Source: PCC-10605 sp964409355
GTDB lineage: Bacteria; Cyanobacteriota; Cyanobacteriia; Cyanobacteriales; Cyanobacteriaceae
Assembly: GCA_964409355.1 (NCBI GenBank)
Contig: CAYPDC010000099.1
Coordinates: 1-15,773 of the forward strand
Reading direction: 5' to 3'
Length of the DNA: 15,773 nt
The translations under genes were made by a program, and so were the position numbers. The notes under the pieces were generated by a model that saw nothing but the letters and a program-made list of their open reading frames with translations, was not told where the DNA came from and did no database searches. Of the stretch, positions 7,048 through 15,408 are shown piece by piece (the stretch's first letter is position 1; every line of letters begins with the position of its first letter).

Positions 7048-9438
7048 CTACCCCCTAACCCTCATCTCTAAAGCTCCTTTAGGGTATGCTATTCTCTGAT
7101 GATTGAATTGTTGCCAAACATTAACAAAAATTTCGGCAATAATAGGTAATTCTTCGTATTGAATGCTACAGTCATCTAATTGATGATCGCGCCAACGGGC
7201 TTTAAAAATCTTGTTAACCATTGCCATAGCTTGATCTGGGGTAGCATTTTTGAGCGATCGCAACGCCGCTTCACAACCATCCGCTAACATAACAATACCC
7301 GTTTCCCTAGATTGAGGAATAGGACCATCATAACGGAAATCAGACTCATTTAAGACAATTTGAGGGTTATTTTCCTTTTGATTTTTTGCCTGAAAATAGA
7401 AATAAGAGATTAATAATGTACCTTGATGTTGAGGAATAAAATCTCGAATGGCTTGGGGTAAACCACATTTTTTCGCCATAACAATGCCTTCACTGACGTG
7501 TTTTTTGATAATATCGGCACTTTTCCACGGATCGTTAATAATATCATGTTTATTCGGACCACCCATCTGATTTTCAATAAAACCGAGGGGATCGTGCATT
7601 TTACCTATATCATGATAAAGAGTCCCCGCCCTAACTAATTCTACATTGCAATGTAAACGACGGGCAGCGGCCTCCGCTAAACTTGCCACAAACATGGTAT
7701 GTTGAAATGTACCCGGTGCTTCTGTGGCTAATCTTTTCAATAATGGGCGATTAGGATTAGATAACTCCGCTAAACGAATGGGAGTAATTAAATCGAAAAA
7801 TCTCTCTAAATAAGGGGAGATTCCCAAAGCTAACACCGTATAAGTTAATCCTACTGTACCATGCCACAACGCCCCCGGTAATAAAGCATACCATACAGTA
7901 CCAGCCGCCGCACTCCCAATTAAATTGATCACAAAATAGATACTACCCTGAGTAAACCCGACTCCTACACCCAATAACGCTAATTCTTCCCTTGAGTGAA
8001 GACGACTCGCCATCAAACTGGCTAATACTCCCCCTGCAAAAGAAGGAATTAAATATTGCCATCCCACCATTGAGCCTTGAAATAACGTTAAGCCCGTCAT
8101 TATGGTAACATTTGCTAAGGCGAGAGTAGGCCCATAAAATGTACTGATTAAAAAACCCACTGCCGGTAAGGAATTGTAACCCACATCGACAATACTAATA
8201 GCAGGTATTGATAAACTTAACAACCATAACAATACTTGATCTCTTCTCCTTAATTTTTTCTTGATGCGATCGGCGATCGCCATGAAGGCAATTAAAGACA
8301 CAGAAACCACAGCACCAGTACCGAGAATACCAGTAAAATTAACACTTCTGCGACTTAGTTCAAAATTATCTAGGAGAATAAAATCTCCCTGAGTAATAAT
8401 TTCTCCAGCATCCACAATTACCTCATTTTTTTGAATAGAAACCACTACAGGTCCAACTTCCTGCGCCGCTTTTTCCGCCCTAGCACTGGTTTTTTCTTGA
8501 TCGATGATTAAATTAGCCTTTAAATTAGGTGACAGTAGCTTAACACCGATATTGACCAAATTGGATGGTAAACTATTTTCAAGATGAATTTGTACTGTTT
8601 GCTTTTTTATCTCATCAGGCAACCCTGCTACAATTCCCTGAGTTAGAATTAACTTTTGAATATTTAAAATTTGTTGCCTCTTTTTTTGCCAAGTCACTTT
8701 ATCTAAATTTAAGATAGTTTCCTTTTCCTCTTGAGTCAAACTATCCAGAGAAATTTCTTTAATTTGTGATTGAATAATTCGATATTCTTCTCGATATATC
8801 TGTAATTGACTTAAAAGATTATTAAATTCTTCTTCTCCAACTCTTTGCTTATAGTTCCATAACTGTTTTTCTGCGCTATTCTCTAAATTAAGAGGTTGAT
8901 CCGAATTTAGATTCTGAATAATTTTTTGCCACTTATCCTCTGGTAAACCATAAAGATAAAATTGAGCCGAAGTCGAAACAATCCCCGTAGAAACTAAGGA
9001 TACATTACGATTTAAACTGCGTAAAGCATCTATTTGTCTCAATTGATTCTCCAAATCGCTTCTAAGTTTCATAGAGACACTTGTATCAATTTGAAGTACG
9101 GGCAGTGAGCCATTGCGAATTTTTTTCCTTAAATCGTCCGTGGTTTTTTGATCGACAAAACTACCATCACGAGGTGCAACAATTTTAGTGGGAGAAATTG
9201 TACCAACCGCTAATTCTGGCTGGTTATAGAAACGATAGCTAATTAATCCTGTCAAGCTAGTAATCGAAATAATTATCATCATCGGAGAATGTATCCGACA
9301 GAAACATCGCAATAAGAAAGGGTAGCTATCTTCCGAATAATTACGATTAGACTCAGATTTAGAGGTGAGTGTAGATGGATGATTTGGTTTTTTTTGCCAG
9401 TTTTTGATAGTTTTACCGATTAACTGTAAAGCATTCAT
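7048..9438 (-). CDS. 7TM-HD family phosphohydrolase, PgpH-like (c-di-AMP phosphodiesterase type)
   Basis: This 796-residue membrane protein has the PgpH domain order: a first membrane segment (about 52-70), a long extracytoplasmic 7TMR-HDED region (about 75-360), a bundle of membrane helices (about 370-545) and a C-terminal cytosolic HD domain. In the HD domain, His580 (FQHTMF), the His609-Asp610 pair (YHDIGK), a His in KKHVSEGI, the PQHQGT motif and the Asp of MLADGCEA are all present, so the metal site looks intact. Characterised relatives hydrolyse cyclic di-AMP to pApA and so affect osmotic and potassium balance; activity here is inferred. The early basic segment before the first helix and the LKKLRRRD-like basic loop suit inside positioning. 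The gene is monocistronic, ending about 150 bp from convergent mnmG. No clear Shine-Dalgarno sequence precedes the ATG at 9438. Confidence 0.9.
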   Translation of the reverse strand: MNALQLIGKTIKNWQKKPNHPSTLTSKSESNRNYSEDSYPFLLRCFCRIHSPMMIIISITSLTGLISYRFYNQPELAVGTISPTKIVAPRDGSFVDQKTTDDLRKKIRNGSLPVLQIDTSVSMKLRSDLENQLRQIDALRSLNRNVSLVSTGIVSTSAQFYLYGLPEDKWQKIIQNLNSDQPLNLENSAEKQLWNYKQRVGEEEFNNLLSQLQIYREEYRIIQSQIKEISLDSLTQEEKETILNLDKVTWQKKRQQILNIQKLILTQGIVAGLPDEIKKQTVQIHLENSLPSNLVNIGVKLLSPNLKANLIIDQEKTSARAEKAAQEVGPVVVSIQKNEVIVDAGEIITQGDFILLDNFELSRRSVNFTGILGTGAVVSVSLIAFMAIADRIKKKLRRRDQVLLWLLSLSIPAISIVDVGYNSLPAVGFLISTFYGPTLALANVTIMTGLTLFQGSMVGWQYLIPSFAGGVLASLMASRLHSREELALLGVGVGFTQGSIYFVINLIGSAAAGTVWYALLPGALWHGTVGLTYTVLALGISPYLERFFDLITPIRLAELSNPNRPLLKRLATEAPGTFQHTMFVASLAEAAARRLHCNVELVRAGTLYHDIGKMHDPLGFIENQMGGPNKHDIINDPWKSADIIKKHVSEGIVMAKKCGLPQAIRDFIPQHQGTLLISYFYFQAKNQKENNPQIVLNESDFRYDGPIPQSRETGIVMLADGCEAALRSLKNATPDQAMAMVNKIFKARWRDHQLDDCSIQYEELPIIAEIFVNVWQQFNHQRIAYPKGALEMRVRG

Positions 9439-9569
9439 ATTAATTTAAGGATATAGAACATCATAAGAAATTGAGCTTTGAATTTTTTAATCACCCCTCT
9501 ACTGAACCTTTATTTATTATACGAAGATCTCTCACTGATAGTGAATAATTATAGGATATGATTATTTCT

Positions 9570-9594
9570 CGCAAAGGCGCAAAGGACGCAAAGC
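9570..9594. repeat. Tandem CGCAAAGG repeats
   Basis: There are three near-identical units in a row, CGCAAAGG, CGCAAAGGA and CGCAAAGC, in the 242-bp divergent spacer before the large glycosyltransferase. It is a short tandem repeat of the type scattered through cyanobacterial genomes. The rest of the spacer holds a palindrome TCACT-GAT-AGTGA (9532-9544) and AT-rich ATTGTTTC/ATTAATAAT repeats up to the start codon. Confidence 0.6.
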
Positions 9595-9680
9595 AGTTTT
9601 CGTGAGTTATATCTAAACTCAGTAATATCATTGTTTCATTGTTTACTGTTCATTAATAATAATTAATAATTATCTTTATT

Positions 9681-12632
9681 ATGAAAATACTAATAGCTGA
9701 TTTTGACTTATTTAAAAAAATTGGAGGCGGACAAACCTTTTATCGTCAAATCATCGAAAAAAATCCTCATCTTCAATTCTACTATTTAATCAATCAAGAA
9801 AATACTAACAATCCTCGCCCTCAAAATGCAAATTTTATTCCCTATAAACCCATTTATGAAATTAATGATCTTAACTATTATCTTAATGTAAATCCTCCCC
9901 GTTGGACTTATCGCTCTTTTACTTTAGCTAGTAATATCGCTAATTCTGTTAAAGGTTATGAGTTTGATATAGTTGATGCCCCTGATTATGAACAATATAC
10001 CCTATTTTTGCGTCCTGCTTTGGAACATCATGGGGTAAAATGCGGTAAAGTTGCCCTTTCTTTACACGGCAAAATTTCCACTACTTTACGCATGGATTGG
10101 TTTGGTTCAAATAAAGTTAATATTCCCCTTGATTTAGAAGAAAAAATGCAGTTTCAAACTGCTGATATTCGTTATGGTATCAGTAAAAGTTATCTACAAG
10201 AATGGCAAGAATTAGTTAATGTTGAAAGTCACTATTTTAATCCCTTACATTTTATAGATTTACCAAAATTTCAACAGTTACAAAATATTGATAAAAAACC
10301 TAGTTTACATTTTATTGGTAGAACCGAAAAAAGAAAAGGGGCTGATATTTTCGTTAACTTAGTCTGGTGGTTATCTCCTGATAATTATAGCAAAGCTACT
10401 ATCATTGGTCCTCATAGTTATAGTGAATTTGGGCAATCTTCTCAAGATTTACTACAGGAGATGATTAATAAAAGATTAGTTAATATCGAAATTCAACCGT
10501 CTAAACCAAGAGAAGAATTAAAACAAATTTTTGCCCAACCTGCCATTATTTTTCTTCCTTCTCGTTACGATACTCTTAATTTATTGGCATTAGAATCTCT
10601 TTTTTCAGGATGCCCTACAGCCATTGGTAGTGGTGCTGGAGTTTGTCAATTTTTAGAAGAAAATTTCCCCCAATTACCTTGGATTAGAATTGATGTAGAA
10701 AATACTTATGAGTGTTTACCTAAATTAGCGGATATTTTAGAAAATTATCAAGAGTATAGAGAGAGATTAAATCAGGCTTTAATTAATATTGATACTTCAA
10801 CTAATGATCCTAATTTAACAGAAATTTATCAAGTAGAAACTAATGTTGAACAGGATACAGCTTCAGAATTAAAAGAATGGTATTTACAGTTAATTGATTA
10901 TTGGCAACATCGCCCTGAGAATAATAGTATTATCAAAAATACTGCTACTAAATTAATGCAGAAAATAGTTAGACCAACTTTGAGTAAAATTAAAAGTAAA
11001 GCGGTTAACTATGCAGAGAATAATCGAGAGTCTCAATTAATTAAATCTCCTTTCCTTGCTTCTCAATATCATAAGGTATTTACTCTCAGTGAACAAACGG
11101 AATTAGAAATAGAAAAAAAACTGCAACAAGTGTGGAACTTTATGGAAACTTTTGAACCTGAAGCAAAGGGAATTAAAGGTAAAATTCAAAGTGCTTTTCG
11201 AGTTGATAGGGTGAGAGTATGGCGAGAAATTGCTCGTTTAGAAAGGATGAGAAATAATGATTTAGTGGCGGCGACTTATCTCCTTAGAAGTATGCGCACT
11301 TTGGGTTATGATAGGTTTAACGAGTTACCTTATGTCGTCAAAATTTTAGAGGAAAAAGGCTTTAAATCTGAGGCAAAAGCTACGGAAGTGATGTTTAAGG
11401 ACATTAATCAACAAACAGCAAAAGCCCTTAATTTTCTCAGTGCAACTTATACTAATTTGCTTGAATATGAGCCTGAAGAGTATGAGATTATAGACGACAG
11501 GAGAGATAAAAATAACTATAAAGTTTCGGTAATAGTTTCTCTCTATAATGCTGCTCCTAAATTACCTTTATTTTTACGGGTTTTGGCACAACAAACTTTG
11601 GCAAAAACAGGGGATATGGAAGTCATTTTAATGGATAGTGGTTCACCTGATGAAGAATATCAGGTATTTTTAGCTTTAGCTGATGAGTTAAATTTACCCA
11701 TAGTCTATTTTAGGTCATATCAAAGGGAAACTATCCAAAAAGCATGGAATCGGGCTATTTTAGAGGTGCGATCGCACTATATCACTTTCTTAGGAGTGGA
11801 TGAGACGATTATCCCTAAATGTTTAGAAGTCTTAGCAGAAGAATTAGACAAAAATGAGGAAATAGATTGGGTAATTGCCCATAGTTTAGTTACCGAAGTG
11901 GATTTACAAGGCAATCATTTTCAAGATATTATGCTCTATAATAGGGGTAACTATGACCAAAATTTGGAATATTTAGAAACCTGTTACCTTTCTTTAGTCG
12001 GTGGATTATACCGTAAAAGCATCCACGATCGCCACGGTTATTATGATCCAAGTTATCGAGGTGCGGGGGATACAGAGTTTAAAAACCGAGTTTTACCCCA
12101 TATTAAAACCAAAATGGTTAACAGAGTGTTAGGATTATTCTGGAATTATCCCGATGCACGTACCACTCAAAGCCCGATGGCAGAAGTAGAGGATATTCGG
12201 GCTTGGTATCTTCATCGCACTTTAGGGGGAGTAAAATACGCCTTTGGTAACAAAAACCCTGAAGAAGTGGAACAGTTTTTATATCATGCCCTTGCTTATC
12301 GTAAGTCTTATTGTGGACATATTAGCAGTGATATTGAGTACGCCTATAATTTATGTCAATTTTTAGCGGAAATTAAGCCAACATCGCCATTATTGCAGTT
12401 TAAACCCAGTATTAAACAATTATTAACGGCATATCGACAACTCGACTGGTTAGAGAATACAGAAACCTTAACCGCTACTAAAACCCTTTGGAAAACTCGT
12501 CAATTAGCGAAAAATATCGAGGATTTACACCGTCAAATTGCCCTCAAATTGGGGAATAGTAATTTTAATCCCAACTATGACATTTTCCATGATAATCGCC
12601 ATGAACAACACGCAAATTTATGGAAAACCTGA
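9681..12632 (+). CDS. Two-domain glycosyltransferase (GT4-like plus GT2-like)
   Basis: This large 983-residue protein joins two glycosyltransferase folds. Residues 1 to about 385 are GT-B: KILIADFDLFKKIGGGQTFY start, LHFIGRTEKRKGADIF near 210, and RYDTLNLLALESLFSGCP, where Asp297 and Glu305 stand in the EX7E positions. Residues about 390-600 are charged and helical, without a family I recognise. Residues about 612-830 are GT-A/GT2: VSVIVSLYN, then LMDSGSPDEE with Asp652, then FLGVDETI where a DXD would be expected but only Asp707-Glu708 is found. A helical tail follows. Such fusions can add two sugars in turn to a surface polysaccharide; donors and acceptors are unknown. No signal peptide or membrane helix is seen. 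The start ATG lacks a Shine-Dalgarno sequence. The gene converges with a small minus-strand gene. Confidence 0.85.
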   Translation: MKILIADFDLFKKIGGGQTFYRQIIEKNPHLQFYYLINQENTNNPRPQNANFIPYKPIYEINDLNYYLNVNPPRWTYRSFTLASNIANSVKGYEFDIVDAPDYEQYTLFLRPALEHHGVKCGKVALSLHGKISTTLRMDWFGSNKVNIPLDLEEKMQFQTADIRYGISKSYLQEWQELVNVESHYFNPLHFIDLPKFQQLQNIDKKPSLHFIGRTEKRKGADIFVNLVWWLSPDNYSKATIIGPHSYSEFGQSSQDLLQEMINKRLVNIEIQPSKPREELKQIFAQPAIIFLPSRYDTLNLLALESLFSGCPTAIGSGAGVCQFLEENFPQLPWIRIDVENTYECLPKLADILENYQEYRERLNQALINIDTSTNDPNLTEIYQVETNVEQDTASELKEWYLQLIDYWQHRPENNSIIKNTATKLMQKIVRPTLSKIKSKAVNYAENNRESQLIKSPFLASQYHKVFTLSEQTELEIEKKLQQVWNFMETFEPEAKGIKGKIQSAFRVDRVRVWREIARLERMRNNDLVAATYLLRSMRTLGYDRFNELPYVVKILEEKGFKSEAKATEVMFKDINQQTAKALNFLSATYTNLLEYEPEEYEIIDDRRDKNNYKVSVIVSLYNAAPKLPLFLRVLAQQTLAKTGDMEVILMDSGSPDEEYQVFLALADELNLPIVYFRSYQRETIQKAWNRAILEVRSHYITFLGVDETIIPKCLEVLAEELDKNEEIDWVIAHSLVTEVDLQGNHFQDIMLYNRGNYDQNLEYLETCYLSLVGGLYRKSIHDRHGYYDPSYRGAGDTEFKNRVLPHIKTKMVNRVLGLFWNYPDARTTQSPMAEVEDIRAWYLHRTLGGVKYAFGNKNPEEVEQFLYHALAYRKSYCGHISSDIEYAYNLCQFLAEIKPTSPLLQFKPSIKQLLTAYRQLDWLENTETLTATKTLWKTRQLAKNIEDLHRQIALKLGNSNFNPNYDIFHDNRHEQHANLWKT

Positions 12633-12672
12633 AACCCGCCTAAATCGGATATTATTGCCTCGAACTGAATTG

Positions 12673-13032
12673 TTAGCGAAATTTGAGCTTATTTTGAAGC
12701 CAATTGGTTACTTTTCGAGGTAAGTTCTTTCTCACCCAACGCCAAGCAATAATTTTTAAAATCGGTTTTGGGGTATTAGCCACTAATTTTGCCAACTTAT
12801 TTAGGGGGCGATTATGTATTTTTTTATTAATCAAGTTTATAATGCCAACATCGTATAAACAGTCGATAATCAGTTTAATGGTTGCTTCTTCTTTTAAAGT
12901 TAAATTCTCCAAAAGTAAATAAACATCTCTCATTCTCTGTTGCTGAAACAACTTTTCTTCGGGAGTTAATTCTGGAAGGGTGACAATTTTAACCGTTTCT
13001 TTTTTCGTTGTTAACATTTTGGAAGAAGTCAT
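12673..13032 (-). CDS. Small conserved-looking cyanobacterial protein of unknown function
   Basis: This 119-residue protein matches no domain that I can name. The N-terminal 25 residues are Lys/Thr-rich and look flexible. The middle (about 30-75) is predicted helical and contains RMRDVYLLLENLTLKEEATI followed by KLIIDCLYDVGIINLINKK. The C-terminal third is strongly basic and amphipathic (RWVRKNLPRKVTNWLQNKLKFR region). There is no signal peptide or true membrane helix, although the basic tail could contact membrane or RNA. The conserved tone of the middle and tail suggests a lineage-specific cyanobacterial family, from memory and unverified. It lies about 200 bp downstream of the S1 gene on the same strand, beyond a good terminator, so it is probably transcribed separately. 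A TATGAT hexamer shortly upstream of the ATG is a possible -10. Confidence 0.65.
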   Translation of the reverse strand: MTSSKMLTTKKETVKIVTLPELTPEEKLFQQQRMRDVYLLLENLTLKEEATIKLIIDCLYDVGIINLINKKIHNRPLNKLAKLVANTPKPILKIIAWRWVRKNLPRKVTNWLQNKLKFR

Positions 13033-13077
13033 AAACCATCATCATAATTTATCAAATTTTTGTCACGTTTTACAGAC

Positions 13078-13114
13078 AAAAAAAAAAGGGATCAAATCAA
13101 AAAATAAATCCCTT
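13078..13114 (-). terminator. Intrinsic terminator downstream of the S1 gene
   Basis: On the minus strand the stem AAGGGAT (complement of 13108-13114), a 15-nt AT-rich loop and ATCCCTT (complement of 13086-13092) run straight into a tract of ten T (complement of 13078-13087). This is a textbook factor-independent terminator, placed about 120 nt past the S1 stop. A weaker hairpin AAGCAT-TAAAATT-ATGCTT (13142-13160) lies closer to the gene. Confidence 0.65.
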
Positions 13115-13236
13115 GTTTAATAATAGTTGATGATGGATAAAAAGCATTAAAATTATGCTTCTGCTAATTAATCACAGTCAGTTACACCATCAGGTAAATT
13201 TAACGAACTGAAAGTCACTGACTGACAGAAAGAAAT

Positions 13237-14265
13237 TTATTCTACTCCAGAGGCAGCTAATTCTTCTGCGGAAGTTTCTACTGCATCAGTGGCAGTTACT
13301 TCATCTCCTTCGGTGGCTTCTGGCACAGATTCAAGATTCGTATTAGCTTCTTCACTATCACCAGCTAATAATTTTTCTTTATATTTCTGAGCCATTTCTT
13401 CGGCTTTCTCAAAGACTAAGTCACGATTCTTGAGCATATCCCCTGCTTCAGGTTCTAATTGCTTAGTAGAGAGAGAAATACGTCCTCTTTCGGCGTCTAA
13501 GTCAATAATCATTACCTTCAATTCATCATTGACATTAAAGACACTATGAGGAGTATCAATATGATCGTGAGAAATTTCGGAAATGTGTAATAATCCGCTT
13601 ACGCCACCAATATCGATAAATGCACCGTAAGGTTTAATACCACGAACAGAACCGATTACCACTTGTCCTACTTCTAAACCATTCATCTTACGTTCAACTA
13701 ACGCACGACGATGACTTAAAACTAGACGATTACGTTCTTCATCGACTTCCAAGAATTTCAAAGGCAAATCTTGACCAACTAAATCTTCTTTGGTGTCTTT
13801 GGCACTAATGTGAGATCCGGGGATAAACCCTCGCAAACCCTCTACTCTCACTAAAGCACCGCCACGATTAGTAGCAAACACGTTAGAATAAACGGTAGCA
13901 TCTTCTTCTTGTAATTGACGTACCCTTTGCCAAGCACGCATATACTCGATACGACGAATGGAAAGAGTTAATTGTCCATCTTCATTTTCATCGGTGAGAA
14001 TAAAAAATTCTCTAGTTTCGTTAGCTTGTAGGACTTCACTCGGATCATCAACACGGTTGATGGAAAGTTCTTGTACGGGAATATAAGCGGCGGTTTTTGC
14101 TCCTATATCAATCAAAGCACCTTTAGGCTCAATACTGAAAACAGTACCTGGAACTACATCTCCCGGACTGAAGTGATAGTCATATTGATCTAAAAGGGCG
14201 GCAAACTCCTCATGGGTAAAGCTAACATTACTATTTAGGGTTTCTGTTTGATTGACCATAGGCAT
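13237..14265 (-). CDS. rpsA: 30S ribosomal protein S1, short cyanobacterial form
   Basis: S1 binds mRNA on the 30S subunit and helps load it for initiation. The 342-residue protein has three S1 domains: about 31-105 (FSPGDVVPGTVFSIEPKGAL start), about 120-190 (VFATNRGGALVRVEGLRGF) and about 197-268 (VIGSVRGIKPYGAFIDIGGV). This is the three-domain form of cyanobacteria and plastids, not the six-domain E. coli form. A helical linker and a Glu/Ala-rich acidic tail of about 45 residues end it. The start is uncertain: the ATG at 14265 has AGAAGAA directly against it, and an ATG two codons later (14259) gives the familiar MVNQ N-terminus with better spacing. A much stronger Shine-Dalgarno site lies 45 nt upstream, before an in-frame AUU (see the site at 14302-14318). 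The gene is downstream of nrdR on the same strand, after a 490-nt gap. Confidence 0.96.
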   Translation of the reverse strand: MPMVNQTETLNSNVSFTHEEFAALLDQYDYHFSPGDVVPGTVFSIEPKGALIDIGAKTAAYIPVQELSINRVDDPSEVLQANETREFFILTDENEDGQLTLSIRRIEYMRAWQRVRQLQEEDATVYSNVFATNRGGALVRVEGLRGFIPGSHISAKDTKEDLVGQDLPLKFLEVDEERNRLVLSHRRALVERKMNGLEVGQVVIGSVRGIKPYGAFIDIGGVSGLLHISEISHDHIDTPHSVFNVNDELKVMIIDLDAERGRISLSTKQLEPEAGDMLKNRDLVFEKAEEMAQKYKEKLLAGDSEEANTNLESVPEATEGDEVTATDAVETSAEELAASGVE

Positions 14266-14755
14266 TTCTTCTATTTTTTGATTTTCAATTACTATTGCGA
14301 TAATTCTGATCCCTCCTCAGAAACTGAAACAATTTCAAGTTTTTTAGGATTAGATAGATATAGACATTAAATATAAAATTTACTACTCTATCGTTTTTAA
14401 TAAGTTTTGCTATATTCTCTCTAGTTAATCTGGATTAAACTAACCTAGAAAGGTAATAGAGACAGTTTCCCTAAGATTTAGGTTAGGAAATTCTTAGTTC
14501 GACGAGTTTTTTCTGAGTTTTTTGGTTAAATGTTTAACTTTGCTCAAAATTTTACTCTCCCTAAGCGTTTAATTCCTCAAGGAATTGGTTTGGGTGTTGT
14601 CTTACCCTACCGAAGGCTTTATTTTAAAGACTAAAAATCTTTAATTAATAGTATTTTATTATTATACAGAATTTTTACTGTACACTATAATTAAAGTTTT
14701 GGCAAGTATTAGTTTTCTCTTATTTCCACTCTGAACTCAAGATGATAATAATAGA
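14266..14755. other. 490-bp nrdR-S1 spacer, probable structured leader of S1
   Basis: I accept no gene here. On the minus strand a perfect TATAAT (complement of 14661-14666) is a possible -10 for a long S1 leader, without a good -35. The inverted repeat TACAG (14665-14669) / CTGTA (14678-14682) overlaps it. Further hairpins are TTAAAGA-N7-TCTTTAA (14624-14644) and AATTCC-TCAA-GGAATT (14571-14586), with a CCTAAGATTTAGGTTAGG block at 14471-14488. The density of structure suggests post-transcriptional control of S1, known in other bacteria as autogenous, but this is inference. No tRNA is seen. Confidence 0.4.
14302..14318 (-). promoter_or_regulatory. Strong Shine-Dalgarno site before an in-frame AUU upstream of S1
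   Basis: On the minus strand GAGGAGGG (complement of 14311-14318) is followed, 7 nt after its GGAGG core, by ATT (complement of 14302-14304). The 13 codons from this ATT to the annotated ATG at 14265 are open and in frame. A hairpin with one bulge (AAACTTGAAA-TTG-TTTCAGTTT, complement of 14321-14342) stands just before the Shine-Dalgarno site. It may be a non-canonical start, as for infC, or a ribosome standby site; use is not shown. Confidence 0.4.
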
Positions 14756-15271
14756 TTATTCTGGGGAAAGAACATTTGAGATCGTCTCATCTAGTTTTTG
14801 CTCATTTTCTCGGTTTTGTTGCTGATTTTCTAAGTGTTTTAGGGTTGCCACGAAGTCGTCTATACTGGTAAAGTTTTCATAAACTGAGGCAAAGCGAATA
14901 TATGCAATTTGAGAAATCTGACTTAGTCGCTTAAGCACTAAATTTCCTATTTCTTTGCTACTTATTTCTCTGGGAAATTTTTCTTCAATTTCTGATTCTA
15001 TTTGATCTACTAAGGAGTCTAGTAATTCTGATTCTATGCCTGTTTTTTCACAGGCTCTTACTATACCTCGAAGAACTTTGGTGCGATCGAATGATTCTGT
15101 GCTACCATCTTTCTTGATCACGGTAATAGCAACAAATTCAATTCTTTCGTAGGTTGTAAAGCGGTGTGCACATTTTAAACATTCTCTCCTGCGTCTAATA
15201 CTTTGTCCTTTTTCTGTGACTCTGGACTCCACTACTTTTGTTTGATTAAATTGACATGAAGGACATTGCAT
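14756..15271 (-). CDS. nrdR: Transcriptional repressor NrdR
   Basis: NrdR senses (d)ATP and represses ribonucleotide reductase genes by binding NrdR boxes. The 171-residue protein has the N-terminal zinc ribbon with Cys3, Cys6, Cys31 and Cys34 (MQCPSC and RRECLKC), the basic VTEKGQSIRRRREC stretch used in DNA contact, and an ATP-cone domain from about 48 to 138 beginning ITVIKKDGSTESFDRTKVLRGI. The last 30 residues are polar and variable, with a QQQNREN run. The length is slightly above the usual 150-160 because of this tail. The ATG at 15271 gives the invariant MQCP start; no strong Shine-Dalgarno sequence is visible. It shares its strand with the S1 gene downstream. No ribonucleotide reductase gene is in the window. 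Confidence 0.96.
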   Translation of the reverse strand: MQCPSCQFNQTKVVESRVTEKGQSIRRRRECLKCAHRFTTYERIEFVAITVIKKDGSTESFDRTKVLRGIVRACEKTGIESELLDSLVDQIESEIEEKFPREISSKEIGNLVLKRLSQISQIAYIRFASVYENFTSIDDFVATLKHLENQQQNRENEQKLDETISNVLSPE

Positions 15272-15343
15272 AATTTTTAGTTAGCTCATACATAAGCTGG
15301 TTTCCATCTAAATTACTTAATTTCTAACAAACAAGGATGTATT

Positions 15344-15374
15344 ATTTTAGCCTAAAAATCAATTTTTTTGACAA
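15344..15374 (-). promoter_or_regulatory. Possible nrdR promoter with palindrome
   Basis: On the minus strand TTGTCA (complement of 15369-15374) and TAAAAT (complement of 15344-15349) could be -35 and -10 boxes, though the 19-nt spacer is long. The palindrome TTTTAG-C-CTAAAA (15345-15357) overlaps the -10 and could be an operator. It does not resemble a canonical NrdR box. Confidence 0.3.
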
Positions 15375-15393
15375 TAGTTTGACCAATCTTACA

Positions 15394-15408
15394 TGGGTCT
15401 CAAGCCCC
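15394..15408. repeat. Direct repeat, left copy
   Basis: TGGGTCTCAAGCCCC here and TGGGTCTAAAGCCCC at 15708-15722 match at 14 of 15 positions, in the same orientation, 314 bp apart. Between them lie the CopG-like fragment and its inverted repeat. Confidence 0.6.

Noticed and set aside
9532..9544. TCACT-GAT-AGTGA palindrome, recalling a tet-type operator
   Set aside because: It is only 5 bp per arm, no TetR-family gene is nearby, and the match to a real tet operator is poor.
9641..9680. AT-rich ATTGTTT/ATTAATAAT repeats before the large glycosyltransferase, as a possible CRISPR-like or origin signal
   Set aside because: The repeats are short, irregular and without spacers. There are no dnaA boxes or cas genes.
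12538..12922. Plus-strand ORFs of 61 and 72 codons at the convergent junction
   Set aside because: One overlaps the glycosyltransferase end out of frame and the other is antisense to the 119-residue gene. Neither has a ribosome site or a plausible protein pattern.
14530..14634. Plus-strand ORF of 34 codons in the nrdR-S1 spacer
   Set aside because: It has no ribosome site and no resemblance to any small cyanobacterial protein I know (checked mentally for psbT-like features), and it lies antisense to the probable S1 leader.
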